From assembly GCA_946402705.1 (NCBI GenBank), contig CAMIXG010000002.1, positions 1-64,000 of the forward strand: a DNA stretch of 64,000 nt, read 5' to 3'. Made by a program: the position numbers and the translations under genes. A model generated the notes under the pieces. It was not told the origin of the DNA, searched no databases, and worked only from the letters and a program-made list of their open reading frames with translations. Each line of letters begins with the position of its first letter. Within the stretch, counting starts at the first letter, position 1. Source of the stretch: an uncultured Tissierellia bacterium (GTDB lineage Bacteria; Bacillota; Clostridia; Tissierellales; Tissierellaceae). This document shows positions 25,309-33,965 of the stretch, in pieces.

Positions 25309-25962
25309 ATGATTGAAGAGAGGGTCAATTTTCGTGGTGAAAATGATGGTGTTCATCTTATAGTAGAGGGTGGAAACTTTAGAAATATATTAATAGAGTT
25401 GGATAAGAAACTAAAAAAGGGAAAAGGCTTCTATGATGGAGCCAAACTCCTTTCAATCTATTCGGAAGAACTTTCTATCTTAGAAAAGATTGAAATAGCC
25501 TATAGATTAAAGTATAAGTTTAAATTTGTTTTAGATGATGAAGAACTTACTAAAATGATGCAGGAAGATAAAAAAGAAGAAAAAAAAATTGTAGAAATGC
25601 CCCAAGACATATATACTAGATGTGACACCTTGTTTATCCATAGAACAGTTAGATCAGGACAAGTGATAACTCACGAGGGAAGTATAGTTATAATAGGTGA
25701 TGTTAATCCAGGTGCTATAATAGAAGCTAAACTTAATATAATAGTTCTAGGAAACTTTAGAGGTAGTGGAAGTGCAGGAGAGAATGACGAAAACTCAATA
25801 ATAGCTGCTTACAGGTTAAATCCTACACAGTTAAAAATAGCAGATAAAATAGCAAGAGCACCAGACGAGAAAGATACGGACCATAATAGAAGTTCTTTGC
25901 CAGAAATAGCTAGAATAATAAATGGGAAAATAGTTATAGAACCTTATTTACCAAACAAATAA
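25309..25962 (+). CDS. minC: Septum site-determining protein MinC
   Basis: A 217-residue inhibitor of FtsZ assembly. The C-terminal beta-helix domain is clear (TLFIHRTVRSGQVITHEG, SIVIIGDVNPGAIIEA, NIIVLGNFRGSGSAG). The N-terminal 100 residues match the FtsZ-binding domain in length. The ATG at 25309 follows AAAGGGAG; the tracked ATG at 25291 overlaps that RBS. It lies directly upstream of minD. Confidence 0.93.
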   Translation: MIEERVNFRGENDGVHLIVEGGNFRNILIELDKKLKKGKGFYDGAKLLSIYSEELSILEKIEIAYRLKYKFKFVLDDEELTKMMQEDKKEEKKIVEMPQDIYTRCDTLFIHRTVRSGQVITHEGSIVIIGDVNPGAIIEAKLNIIVLGNFRGSGSAGENDENSIIAAYRLNPTQLKIADKIARAPDEKDTDHNRSSLPEIARIINGKIVIEPYLPNK

Positions 25963-25978
25963 TTAAGGAGGATATTTA

Positions 25979-26791
25979 ATGGGCGAAAAACAAAAGGGAA
26001 TAGCAATAGTTGTTACTTCTGGGAAAGGTGGAGTAGGTAAGACTACTACATCTGCAAACATAGGTACAGGACTTGCATTGAAAGGAAAATCTGTAGCAAT
26101 AGTAGATGCAGATATAGGTCTTAGAAACCTAGATGTTGTTATGGGATTGGAAAATAGAATAGTATATGACTTGGTAGATGTTGTAGACGGAAATTGTAAG
26201 TTGACTCAAGCACTTATAAGGGACAAAAGACAAAGTGAGCTTTACTTATTACCAGCAGCACAAACTAAAGATAAGACTGCTGTAACACCAGAACAGATGT
26301 TAGACTTGGTTAATCAATTAAAAGAAAAGTTTGATTATGTAATCATGGACTCACCTGCAGGAATAGAACAAGGATTTCAAAATTCTATAGCAGGAGCAGA
26401 TATGGCTTTAGTAGTTACTACACCAGAAGTATCTGCTGTTAGAGATGCAGATAGAGTAATTGGACTTTTAGAATCAAATGAGATACAAAATCCAAGACTT
26501 ATTATAAATAGAATAAGACAAGATATGGTAAATAGAGGAGACATGCTAGATAAAGAAGATATAATGGATATTCTTGGCATTGATCTAATAGGAATAGTAC
26601 CAGATGATGAAGCTATTGTTATATCAACAAACAAGGGAGAGCCAGTAGTTTCTAGTGGTGATAATATTGCCAGTAAGGCATTTGATAACATAACTAGAAG
26701 GATAATGGGAGAAGAAATCGAACTAATAGACTTAGATGCTAATCGTGAAGGAAAAATGAGTAAAATATTGAAATTATTATTTAATAAATAG
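25979..26791 (+). CDS. minD: Septum site-determining ATPase MinD
   Basis: A 270-residue membrane-cycling ATPase that recruits MinC. The deviant Walker A is KGGVGKTTTSANIG, followed by VDADIGLRNLDVVMGLENR and a switch region VIMDSPAGIEQGFQ. The C-terminal segment (KMSKILKLLFNK) fits the amphipathic membrane-targeting helix. AGGAGG precedes the ATG. MinC, D and E are adjacent. Confidence 0.97.
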   Translation: MGEKQKGIAIVVTSGKGGVGKTTTSANIGTGLALKGKSVAIVDADIGLRNLDVVMGLENRIVYDLVDVVDGNCKLTQALIRDKRQSELYLLPAAQTKDKTAVTPEQMLDLVNQLKEKFDYVIMDSPAGIEQGFQNSIAGADMALVVTTPEVSAVRDADRVIGLLESNEIQNPRLIINRIRQDMVNRGDMLDKEDIMDILGIDLIGIVPDDEAIVISTNKGEPVVSSGDNIASKAFDNITRRIMGEEIELIDLDANREGKMSKILKLLFNK

Positions 26792-26803
26792 GAGGAGTAT
26801 ACA

Positions 26804-27076
26804 TTGGACTTTTTTAGTTTATTCAAGAAAAAAGAAAGTAGTAAAGATGTAGCTAAAGAAAGACTAAAACTTGTATTAGTACAAGATAGAACTGATATTG
26901 CTCCAAAGTTTTTAGAAATGATACAGGGAGAAATATTAGAAGTTATATCTAAATATGCAGATGTAGAAACCGACGAAATCGATATAAAACTAACTAGAAT
27001 GAAAAGAGACGATAGCACTACAATATCAGCTTTAGTTGCAAATATACCATTTACTAACCCTAGAAATTTTAATTAG
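26804..27076 (+). CDS. minE: Topological specificity factor MinE
   Basis: A 90-residue protein starting at TTG after AGGAGGAGT. An N-terminal amphipathic segment (LDFFSLFKKKES) is followed by the MinD-contact helix (AKERLKLVLVQDR) and the topological domain (MIQGEILEVISKYADVETDEIDIKL). Its presence implies MinD oscillation or gradient formation rather than anchoring by DivIVA alone. The large minus-strand frame across minD/minE is a shadow. Confidence 0.93.
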   Translation: MDFFSLFKKKESSKDVAKERLKLVLVQDRTDIAPKFLEMIQGEILEVISKYADVETDEIDIKLTRMKRDDSTTISALVANIPFTNPRNFN

Positions 27077-27085
27077 GAGAAGAGA

Positions 27086-28120
27086 ATGATAAAAAGACAT
27101 AAATTAATAGTGCTTTGTTTAATAATGTCTGTAGTACTTGCAGGATGTGGAAAATCAAAAACACCAGTACAATCTGAAACTAGTTTTTTGATGGACACTG
27201 TGGCTACAATAAGTATATATGATAAAAAAGATAAGGACATAATTAATCAAGCTTTTAAGAGAACTACGGAAGTAGAAGATTTAATGAGTAAAACCATTGC
27301 TAAAAGTGACATAAGTAATATCAATAAAAATGCAGGGGAAAAAGGTGTTAAGGTATCAGAGGAAACTTATAACATCATAAAAAAAGCTTTGGAGATAGCA
27401 GAAAAAACTGATGGTGCCTTTGATCCAAGCATAGGACCCTTGGTAGAACTTTGGAATATAAAAGAAACTGAAGATAGGAACTGGATACCTACAGAAGAAG
27501 AAATAGAAGCTGCAAAAACCTTGGTAAATTATAAAGATGTAGAGCTATCCAATGGAGAAGTTAAGCTTCTTAAAAAAGGTATGAAGCTGGATCTTGGAGG
27601 TATAGCTAAGGGTTATGGAGCAGATGAGGTTAGAAAAGTTTTAGAAGCAAATAAGGTTGAGTCTGCAATCATTGACCTAGGTGGAAATATTTTTGCCATG
27701 GGTTCTAAATACAATGACGAACCATGGAATATTGGTATAAAAAATCCAGATAGTAGTGAAAGCGACTACATAGGAATAGTAGGTGTAGAAGATAAAACTG
27801 TAGTTACATCAGGAGGCTATGAAAGATACTTTAAAATAGGTGATGAAATCTATCATCATATTATAGAGCCAGAAACAGGTTATCCAGCAAAGAGTGAATT
27901 TAAAAGTGTAACAATAGTAGGAGATAACTCCATGCTGGCAGATGCACTTAGTACATCTATATACATCCTAGGACTTGAAAAGGGAAAAGAACTAATATCA
28001 AGTATAAAAGATGTTGATGTAATATTTTTAACTACAGATGATATAGTGTATGTGTCTAAAGGACTTAAAGATAACTTTGTATTAAAAAATGAAAAACTAC
28101 AGTTAAAAGAGTTGGATTAG
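27086..28120 (+). CDS. apbE: FAD:protein FMN transferase ApbE, lipoprotein
   Basis: A 344-residue lipoprotein (lipobox VLAGC, Cys21) that attaches FMN covalently to Thr or Ser in target proteins outside the membrane. Motifs are TSFLMDTVATISIYDK, GAFDPSIGPLVELW, LDLGGIAKGYGADEV and the metal site ADALSTSIYILG. RnfD and RnfG, encoded 13 kb upstream, carry matching flavinylation motifs and are the likely substrates. It starts 10 bases after minE behind AGGAGAAG and is followed by the RNase E/G gene. Confidence 0.95.
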   Translation: MIKRHKLIVLCLIMSVVLAGCGKSKTPVQSETSFLMDTVATISIYDKKDKDIINQAFKRTTEVEDLMSKTIAKSDISNINKNAGEKGVKVSEETYNIIKKALEIAEKTDGAFDPSIGPLVELWNIKETEDRNWIPTEEEIEAAKTLVNYKDVELSNGEVKLLKKGMKLDLGGIAKGYGADEVRKVLEANKVESAIIDLGGNIFAMGSKYNDEPWNIGIKNPDSSESDYIGIVGVEDKTVVTSGGYERYFKIGDEIYHHIIEPETGYPAKSEFKSVTIVGDNSMLADALSTSIYILGLEKGKELISSIKDVDVIFLTTDDIVYVSKGLKDNFVLKNEKLQLKELD

Positions 28121-28129
28121 GAGAGAGTT

Positions 28130-29293
28130 ATGAATTACATCTTTATAGATTTAAAACAGGAGATTCAAAGAATTGGTTTAGTGAAAGAAAATAAGCTTTT
28201 GGAAATCTATGTAGATGAAGATAATAAGGTTAATATAGGTGAAATATATAGGGGTAGAGTTCAATCAGTTATAAAGGGATTGAACTCTGCCTTTGTTGAT
28301 TTAGGGACTGATAAAAATGCCTATCTTAGTTTTAAAGATGTTTATCTACAAGAAAATCAGGACATAGGGGAAGTACTAGTAGAGAATAAGGAAATTATAG
28401 TTCAAGTGGAAAAAGAGGGAATACTTGATAAGGGGCCAAAGGTTACAAATAAAATAGAAATATCAGGAGTGAACATGGTTGTAACACCCTATAATAAGAC
28501 TATAAGAATTTCTAGGAAAATAAAGGATAGGGAGCTTATAGATAATTTAAAAAAGATAGCTGAAAAAATAAACTTTAGGAACTTTGGACTTATTTTTAGA
28601 ACAAGCGCTCAAGAAATGAACTTGGAAACTTTGGAAAATGAATATGTAGGACTGGTTAAAGAATTTGATACGATTCAAAGAGAAAAAAACTTTTTACCCT
28701 GCCCAAAACTTATCTATAAGGAACTTAGGGACTGGGAGCTTATGATTTTAGATGAATATGAAAATATAGATAAAATCCTAGTTAATGAAAGAAATATATT
28801 TGAAGAAATGAAACAAGTGCTTTTAGAAAAAATAGGAGATACAAGTAAATTGATATTTGAGGATTATCAGCTTGAATATGATGAAAATGTATATCCAATG
28901 ATAAATAAGGCATTAAAGAGAAAGCTTAGTTTAAATTCTGGGGCATCTCTTGTATTTGATGAGTTAGAGGCACTAACTGCTATAGATGTTAATACACAAG
29001 CCATTAAGAAAGATAAATCTTTTAGAAAGAACATACTAAAGGCAAATTTAGATTCTGCAAAAAAAATTGCCTGGGAAATAAGGCTTAGAAATATATCAGG
29101 AATTATTTTAATTGATTTTATAAATATGGATAGGCAGGAAGATAGAGAAAGAGTAAAAAATACTCTTATAGCAGAACTTGGCAAGGATAGAATAAAATCT
29201 TTTGTCTATGACTATACAAAATTGGGTCTGCTTGAGATGAACAGAACTAAAAAAAGAAATAGTCTTAAAAATACATGGAAGCCCTTAAAATAG
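28130..29293 (+). CDS. rng: Ribonuclease E/G family protein lacking the zinc link
   Basis: A 387-residue endoribonuclease of the RNase E/G family, acting on single-stranded RNA. The S1 domain is GEIYRGRVQSVIKGLNSAFVDLG. The metal-binding aspartates are conserved in LTAIDVNTQA (Asp286) and IILIDFINM (Asp329). The protein ends LLEMNRTKKRNSLKNTWKPLK, exactly where homologues continue with the zinc-link CPxCxG and a further domain. No downstream frame restores it, so the truncation seems genuine. It may be active in another oligomeric state. It lies just upstream of rplU, as RNase G genes often do in clostridia. Confidence 0.9.
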   Translation: MNYIFIDLKQEIQRIGLVKENKLLEIYVDEDNKVNIGEIYRGRVQSVIKGLNSAFVDLGTDKNAYLSFKDVYLQENQDIGEVLVENKEIIVQVEKEGILDKGPKVTNKIEISGVNMVVTPYNKTIRISRKIKDRELIDNLKKIAEKINFRNFGLIFRTSAQEMNLETLENEYVGLVKEFDTIQREKNFLPCPKLIYKELRDWELMILDEYENIDKILVNERNIFEEMKQVLLEKIGDTSKLIFEDYQLEYDENVYPMINKALKRKLSLNSGASLVFDELEALTAIDVNTQAIKKDKSFRKNILKANLDSAKKIAWEIRLRNISGIILIDFINMDRQEDRERVKNTLIAELGKDRIKSFVYDYTKLGLLEMNRTKKRNSLKNTWKPLK

Positions 29294-29316
29294 ACAGAAA
29301 TAAAGATAAAAAATAA

Positions 29317-29345
29317 TTGACAAGAACTAGTATTTCTGTTAGAAT
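29317..29345 (+). promoter_or_regulatory. Promoter of the rplU-prp-rpmA operon
   Basis: A consensus TTGACA (29317-29322) and TAGAAT (29340-29345) are 17 bases apart. Transcription should start near 29352, just before the L21 leader. Confidence 0.85.
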
Positions 29346-29355
29346 TATTAAGAAT

Positions 29356-29408
29356 GTAGCCGCTCAGTTTAGGTTTTAAGCGTAGCACCTAAATTGGCGA
29401 GACTGGTT
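29356..29408 (+). ncRNA. L21 leader (ribosomal protein autoregulatory RNA)
   Basis: The leader contains GTAGCCGCTCAG, then TTTAGGT...ACCTAAA pairing around TTTAAGCGTAGC, then GGCGAGACTGG. This matches the Firmicutes L21 leader (GCCGC...GGCGagacugg with an internal stem and UAGC). It sits between a strong promoter and the RBS of rplU. L21 or another product is thought to bind it and repress the operon. Confidence 0.85.
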
Positions 29409-29424
29409 TGAGGAGGTGTAGTAG

Positions 29425-29736
29425 ATGTTCGCAATAATTGAAACAGGTGGAAAACAATATAAAGTTCAAAAAGATGATATACTTTTTGTAGAAAAATTAG
29501 AAGCTGAAGCAGGAGAAACAGTAACTCTTGATAAAGTACTAATGACATCTAATGATGGAGATGTTAAAGTTGGAAAACCATATGTTGATGGCGTTAAAGT
29601 TGAAGCTGAAGTTGTAGCTCAAGGTAAAAATAAAAAAATCGTTGTATTTAAATTTAAACCTAAAAATAACTTTAGAAAAAAACAAGGTCATCGTCAACCA
29701 TATACAAAATTAAGAATAACAAATATCATGGCTTAG
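29425..29736 (+). CDS. rplU: Ribosomal protein L21
   Basis: A 103-residue large-subunit protein with the full family pattern: [25 protein letters not shown] at the start and [21 protein letters not shown] at the end. GAGGAGGTG precedes the ATG. It is first in the rplU-prp-rpmA operon. Confidence 0.98.
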   Translation: MFAIIETGGKQYKVQKDDILFVEKLEAEAGETVTLDKVLMTSNDGDVKVGKPYVDGVKVEAEVVAQGKNKKIVVFKFKPKNNFRKKQGHRQPYTKLRITNIMA

Positions 29737-29740
29737 TATC

Positions 29741-30088
29741 ATGGTTAAGGTTATTTTTTATAAAGACTTAGATGATAAAATTGTAAGATATAAAATAAAA
29801 GGACATGCTGATTATGACGATTATGGAAAAGATATAGTTTGTGCAGCTGTTTCTGTCTTGGCACAGAATACCATAATGTCTATGTTTCAAGTGATTGATA
29901 TAGATAAGGAGTCTGTTGAATATAAGATAGATGATAAAACTGGATTTCTAGATTTCAAATTAAAAGAAAATATTGATTCTGAAAAATTTATGCAAGCGCA
30001 AATTTTACTTAAATCGTTAGAAGTTGGAGTGGTTAGTATAGCTAACTCATATCCTAAGCATGTGACACTCAACTACGAGGGGGTGTAG
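29741..30088 (+). CDS. prp: Ribosomal-processing cysteine protease Prp
   Basis: A 115-residue protease that removes the N-terminal extension of ribosomal protein L27 in Firmicutes. [22 protein letters not shown] holds the catalytic His22 and Cys34. The gene lies between rplU and rpmA, as always in this group, and L27 here has the matching cleavage motif. The ATG is four bases after the rplU stop, so it may be read by coupling. Confidence 0.95.
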   Translation: MVKVIFYKDLDDKIVRYKIKGHADYDDYGKDIVCAAVSVLAQNTIMSMFQVIDIDKESVEYKIDDKTGFLDFKLKENIDSEKFMQAQILLKSLEVGVVSIANSYPKHVTLNYEGV

Positions 30089-30090
30089 TA

Positions 30091-30381
30091 ATGTTAATGA
30101 TGAATTTACAATTATTTGCTTCTAAAAAAGGAGCAGGTAGTACAAAAAACGGTAGAGACAGTCAATCTAAAAGATTAGGTGTTAAGACTGGAGATGGACA
30201 AGAAGTTTCAGCAGGAAGTATAATAGTTAGACAAAGAGGAACTAAAATACATCCAGGCCATAATGTAGGTTTAGGAAAAGATGATACATTATTTGCTAAA
30301 GCTGACGGATTTGTTAAATTCGAAAGAAAAGGTAAAAATAAAAAACAAGTAAGTATTTATACTGCTGAAGAATTAGCATAG
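30091..30381 (+). CDS. rpmA: Ribosomal protein L27 with Prp-cleaved extension
   Basis: A 96-residue precursor. The N-terminus [24 protein letters not shown] contains the NLQLFA extension that Prp removes before SKKG, exposing the end that reaches the peptidyl-transferase centre. The body ([34 protein letters not shown]) is typical. Three in-frame ATGs lie at the start; the first has GAGGGGGTG at good spacing. A terminator follows. Confidence 0.97.
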   Translation: MLMMNLQLFASKKGAGSTKNGRDSQSKRLGVKTGDGQEVSAGSIIVRQRGTKIHPGHNVGLGKDDTLFAKADGFVKFERKGKNKKQVSIYTAEELA

Positions 30382-30384
30382 AAA

Positions 30385-30418
30385 AATAAGCTTGCCATTT
30401 ATGGTAAGCTTATTTTAT
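30385..30418 (+). terminator. Terminator of the rplU operon
   Basis: AATAAGCTTGCCAT pairs with ATGGTAAGCTTATT (one G-T pair) around a two-base gap, then TTATTT, directly after the rpmA stop. Confidence 0.85.
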
Positions 30419-30453
30419 TTAAAGGGAATAAATAGTTAAAGGAGGGATACCGT

Positions 30454-31731
30454 ATGTTTATAGATATAGCCGAAATAAGTGTTAAAGCTGGAAAAGGTGG
30501 AAATGGAGTAGTAGCTTGGAGAAAAGAAAAGTATGAACCAGCAGGAGGACCTTATGGTGGAGATGGTGGTCATGGCGGAAATATAATCATTAAAGCTGAT
30601 GAGGGACTTAGAACCCTAATGGATTTTAGATATAAAAGATCATATAAGGGTGAAAATGGAGAAGATGGAAGAAGTAAGAAACAATTTGGTAAGGCTGGAG
30701 AAGACATTATATTAAAAGTACCAGTTGGTACACTTGTAAAAGATGCCGAAAGTAAAAGAGTTGTTGCAGACTTAAAAGACGGAGGTCAAGAGTTTGTAGT
30801 TGCAAGAGGTGGTAGAGGTGGTAGAGGAAATGCAAAATTTGCCACAGCCACAAGACAGGCACCTAACTTTGCAGAACCTGGTAAAAAAGGTGAAGAAAAA
30901 GTTGTAGTATTAGAATTAAAATTAATAGCAGATGTTGGACTAGTAGGTTATCCAAATGTTGGGAAATCCACACTATTATCTACAATATCTGAAGCTAAAC
31001 CAAAGATAGCTAATTATCACTTTACTACTTTAAAACCAAATCTAGGTGTTGTAAAAGTAGCTGAAGGAAAGAGTTTTGTAATAGCAGATATACCAGGTCT
31101 TATAGAAGGTGCTCACGAAGGTGTAGGACTAGGACACGATTTTCTAAGACATGTAGAGAGAACTAGAGTTTTGGTTCATGTAATAGATATGTCAGGTTAT
31201 GAGGGTAGAGATCCAATAGAAGATTATAAGACTATAAATGAAGAGATGTCTAGATATAATATAAAACTAGAAGAAAAACCACAAATAATAGTTGCCAATA
31301 AAATGGACTTACCAGGTTCAGAAGAAAATTTAGAAAGATTTAAAGAAGAGCTTGGAGAAGAAGTACTTGCTATACTTCCAACATCAGCAGCTACTAAAAA
31401 AGGTTTGGAAGAAGTGAAGTATAAGGTATGGGAAGTGCTTGAAAATGTTGAAGAAGAGTATGAAACATACGACGAGGAAATGGAATATGTAGAAGAAGAA
31501 CCTAAATATGATGATACAATAATCGTTAAGAAAGAAGAAGGCGAATATATTGTAGAAGGTGAATTTATTGATAGATTAGTTGAAAGAACTTACTTTGATA
31601 GTATGGATTCTTTAAGACATTTCCAAAAAGTTCTTCGTGACCAAGGTGTAATCGAGAGATTAGAAGAACTTGGTGTAGAGGAAGAAGAAATCGTTATAAT
31701 AGGTGGATATGAATTTGAATTCTTCCATTAA
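30454..31731 (+). CDS. obg: GTPase Obg
   Basis: A 425-residue ribosome-associated GTPase. The glycine-rich Obg fold comes first (KAGKGGNGVVAWRKEKYEPAGGPYGGDGGHGG). The G domain follows with GYPNVGKSTLL, DIPGLIEGAHEGVGLG and NKMDLPG. The C-terminal Obg domain (FDSMDSLRHFQKVLRDQGVIERLEELG) is present, preceded by an acidic linker. AAAGGAGGG precedes the ATG. In many spore formers spo0B lies between rpmA and obg; here the gap is only 70 bases. Confidence 0.97.
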   Translation: MFIDIAEISVKAGKGGNGVVAWRKEKYEPAGGPYGGDGGHGGNIIIKADEGLRTLMDFRYKRSYKGENGEDGRSKKQFGKAGEDIILKVPVGTLVKDAESKRVVADLKDGGQEFVVARGGRGGRGNAKFATATRQAPNFAEPGKKGEEKVVVLELKLIADVGLVGYPNVGKSTLLSTISEAKPKIANYHFTTLKPNLGVVKVAEGKSFVIADIPGLIEGAHEGVGLGHDFLRHVERTRVLVHVIDMSGYEGRDPIEDYKTINEEMSRYNIKLEEKPQIIVANKMDLPGSEENLERFKEELGEEVLAILPTSAATKKGLEEVKYKVWEVLENVEEEYETYDEEMEYVEEEPKYDDTIIVKKEEGEYIVEGEFIDRLVERTYFDSMDSLRHFQKVLRDQGVIERLEELGVEEEEIVIIGGYEFEFFH

Positions 31732-31744
31732 AAAGGAGGTTAAT

Positions 31745-32038
31745 ATGTTAAGAGGAAAGCAAAGATCTTATTTAAAAAGCTTAGCTCATAATTTGGAGCC
31801 ATTATTTCAACTTGGAAAAAATGGTATGACTGAAAATTTTGAGATACAGGTAGATGAAGCTTTAGAAAAAAGAGAATTAATAAAGATAAGTATACTGCAA
31901 AATTGTGATTTAGATGCAACAGAAACTGCAAGATATTTAACAGAAAAGTTAAATGCAGAATTTGTTCAAAGTATCGGTAGTAGATTTGTTATATATAGAG
32001 AATCTAATGAATATAAAAAAATAGAGCTACCTAAATAA
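31745..32038 (+). CDS. yhbY: YhbY family ribosome assembly RNA-binding protein
   Basis: A 97-residue CRM-domain protein: MLRGKQRSYLKSLAHNLEPLFQLGKNGMTENFEIQVDEALEKRELIKISIL includes the GxxG-type loop GKNG. It is linked to 50S assembly. The tracked start at 31703 lies inside obg; the ATG at 31745 follows AAAGGAGGT. It is followed by nadD, the standard order in Firmicutes. Confidence 0.95.
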   Translation: MLRGKQRSYLKSLAHNLEPLFQLGKNGMTENFEIQVDEALEKRELIKISILQNCDLDATETARYLTEKLNAEFVQSIGSRFVIYRESNEYKKIELPK

Positions 32039-32051
32039 CAAGGAGATTATG

Positions 32052-32657
32052 ATGAAAATAGGAATAATGGGTGGAACATTTAATCCTATTCATAATGGAC
32101 ATTTGCTAATAGGAGATTATGCAAAAAAACAATTTGGATTATATGAAGTTGTGTATATCCCCAATGGTAAACCAGCATATAAGAGTATAGATATAGACAT
32201 AAGTCCTGAAAATAGGTATGATATGGTAAAACTAGCCATAGAAAATATGGATGGTTTTACAGTATCAGATTTAGAAATAAAGAGAGATGGAATAACTTAT
32301 ACTATTGATACAATAAAAGAACTAAAAAAGTTTTATAAAGATGCAGACTTATATTTTATAGTTGGAGAAGACTCTCTTTTTAATTTAGAGGATTGGAAAA
32401 ACTATAGGGAGCTTTTTAAGCTATGTAGTTTTTTGGTCTTTAAAAGAAGAGAAGAAAGCGAAGCTAGGATAATAAGAGAAATAAAAAGACTAAATGAAAT
32501 GTATGGGGCAGATATACATTATATAAAATCTCCAGTTATAAATATATCTTCAACAAAGATTAGAAGTCAGGTAAAATTGGGTAATAAAGTAGCTAATGAT
32601 ATACCTGAATCAGTAGAGAAATATATTTACGACAACAATTTGTATGGAGATGATTAG
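32052..32657 (+). CDS. nadD: Nicotinate-nucleotide adenylyltransferase
   Basis: A 201-residue enzyme that adenylates nicotinate mononucleotide in NAD synthesis. GIMGGTFNPIHNGHLL holds the HxGH nucleotidyltransferase motif, and SPVINISSTKIRSQVKLG the second signature. Two ATGs are adjacent; the second (32052) is better spaced from AGGAG. The stop is followed immediately by yqeK. Confidence 0.96.
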   Translation: MKIGIMGGTFNPIHNGHLLIGDYAKKQFGLYEVVYIPNGKPAYKSIDIDISPENRYDMVKLAIENMDGFTVSDLEIKRDGITYTIDTIKELKKFYKDADLYFIVGEDSLFNLEDWKNYRELFKLCSFLVFKRREESEARIIREIKRLNEMYGADIHYIKSPVINISSTKIRSQVKLGNKVANDIPESVEKYIYDNNLYGDD

Positions 32658-33218
32658 ATGGATATAGATATAAAAGAATATTTAATAGATAAAATAGGTG
32701 AAAAAAGATATGAACATTCTCTTAGGGTGGTTGAAGTTGCAAAAACTTTAGGGGAAAAATATAATGTAGATTTAAAAAAACTTGAAACCGCTGCACTCTT
32801 ACATGATTGTGCAAAGATTAAGGATAAGGAGCTTTTATTGAAAAGTGCAAGGTCATTTGATATAATTAAAGACAATATAATGTTAGAAAATACTGAACTT
32901 ATACATGCTTATTTAGGAGCAGAATTTGCCAGGAGAGACTTTGGAATTGAAGATGAAGACATATTAAATTCCATAAGATATCATACTACTGGGCGAGTTG
33001 GTATGACCAGTTTTGAAAAAATTATATTTTTAGCAGATTATATTGAACCTGTGAGAAATTTCCCAGGGGTGGAAATAGTTAGAGAATTAGCTTATGAAAA
33101 CCTAGATAAGGCTGTATTACAGGCTATGAATCAAACTATAAACTTTTTAATAGAAAGAGGATTACTTATTTCTATAGATACAATAAATGCAAGAAATAGT
33201 ATAATACTAAATAATTAA
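32658..33218 (+). CDS. yqeK: Bis(5'-nucleosyl)-tetraphosphatase YqeK (HD domain)
   Basis: A 186-residue HD-family hydrolase that splits Ap4A symmetrically. The metal-binding pattern is RYEHSLRVVEVA, AALLHDCAKI, HAYLGAEFA and IRYHTTGRVGM. The ATG directly abuts the nadD stop. The pair nadD-yqeK is conserved, and rsfS usually follows closely, here separated by ridA. Confidence 0.95.
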   Translation: MDIDIKEYLIDKIGEKRYEHSLRVVEVAKTLGEKYNVDLKKLETAALLHDCAKIKDKELLLKSARSFDIIKDNIMLENTELIHAYLGAEFARRDFGIEDEDILNSIRYHTTGRVGMTSFEKIIFLADYIEPVRNFPGVEIVRELAYENLDKAVLQAMNQTINFLIERGLLISIDTINARNSIILNN

Positions 33219-33233
33219 ATTTGGAGGGTTATT

Positions 33234-33617
33234 ATGTCTTTAAAAATTGTAGAAACTGAAAAAGCACCAGCAGCTATAGGACCTTATTCACAAGGTATAC
33301 AGGTTGGGAATTTTGTATACACATCAGGTCAGTTACCAATAGATATGGCTAGTGGAGAACTAGTAGTTGATGATATAAAAAAAGCTACTAAGGCATGTAT
33401 TGAAAATGCAGAAAGCATATTAAAAGAAGCAGGACTAAGCTTAAATGATGTGGTTAAAACTTTAATATTTATAACAGATATGGATGATTTTAGCCAAATA
33501 AATGAAGAATATGAAAAGTGCTTCAATGGTCATAAACCAGCTAGATCTTGTGTAGAAGTATCAAAATTACCGAAAGGTGCAAAAGTTGAAATCGAAGTAG
33601 TGGCTTATAAGGCTTAA
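33234..33617 (+). CDS. ridA: RidA family deaminase (2-iminobutanoate/2-iminopropanoate)
   Basis: A 127-residue Rid/YjgF protein that removes reactive enamines and imines made by PLP enzymes. Motifs are GPYSQGIQVGNFVYTSGQLPID, IENAESILKEAGLSLNDVVKT and the substrate-binding Arg in PARSCVEVSKLPKGAKVEIEVVA. It has a strong GGAGGG RBS. Its place between yqeK and rsfS is unusual, since an LCP-family gene is more often found at this spot. Confidence 0.95.
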   Translation: MSLKIVETEKAPAAIGPYSQGIQVGNFVYTSGQLPIDMASGELVVDDIKKATKACIENAESILKEAGLSLNDVVKTLIFITDMDDFSQINEEYEKCFNGHKPARSCVEVSKLPKGAKVEIEVVAYKA

Positions 33618-33629
33618 CAGGAGGTATTA

Positions 33630-33956
33630 ATGCAAGATATAGATAATCAAGTAGAACTTATAGTTAAAGCTTGTGAAGATAAAAAAGGTATAGATGTAAA
33701 AGTTATAGATGTATCTGGTAGATCATCAGTGGCAGATAAATTTATCATAGTAAGTGGTAATTCTGCTCCGCAGGTAAAGGCTATATCAGATGCAGTAGAA
33801 GAAGCGATGGATAAAGACAATAGACCTAATTTTATAAGAGAAGGTTATTCAGATGCGAAATGGATATTATTGGATTATGATAATATACTAGTGCATATAT
33901 TCCATAAAGATGAAAGAGAATTTTACGACTTAGAAAGACTATGGGAAGCTAATTAA
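33630..33956 (+). CDS. rsfS: Ribosomal silencing factor RsfS
   Basis: A 108-residue protein that binds L14 and blocks subunit joining when nutrients are scarce. VIDVSGRSSVADKFIIVSGNSAPQVKAISDAVEEAM, GYSDAKWILLDYDNILVHIFHKDEREFYDLERLW is the full signature. GGAGG precedes the ATG. It is the last gene of the obg-side run and a bidirectional terminator follows. Confidence 0.97.
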   Translation: MQDIDNQVELIVKACEDKKGIDVKVIDVSGRSSVADKFIIVSGNSAPQVKAISDAVEEAMDKDNRPNFIREGYSDAKWILLDYDNILVHIFHKDEREFYDLERLWEAN

Positions 33957-33965
33957 TTCCAATAA

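Noticed and set aside
26377-27018. Minus-strand frame of 213 residues over minD/minE
   Set aside because: Both plus-strand genes are certain by motifs, the minus product is a Ser/Leu/Ile-rich low-complexity shadow, and no RBS precedes it.
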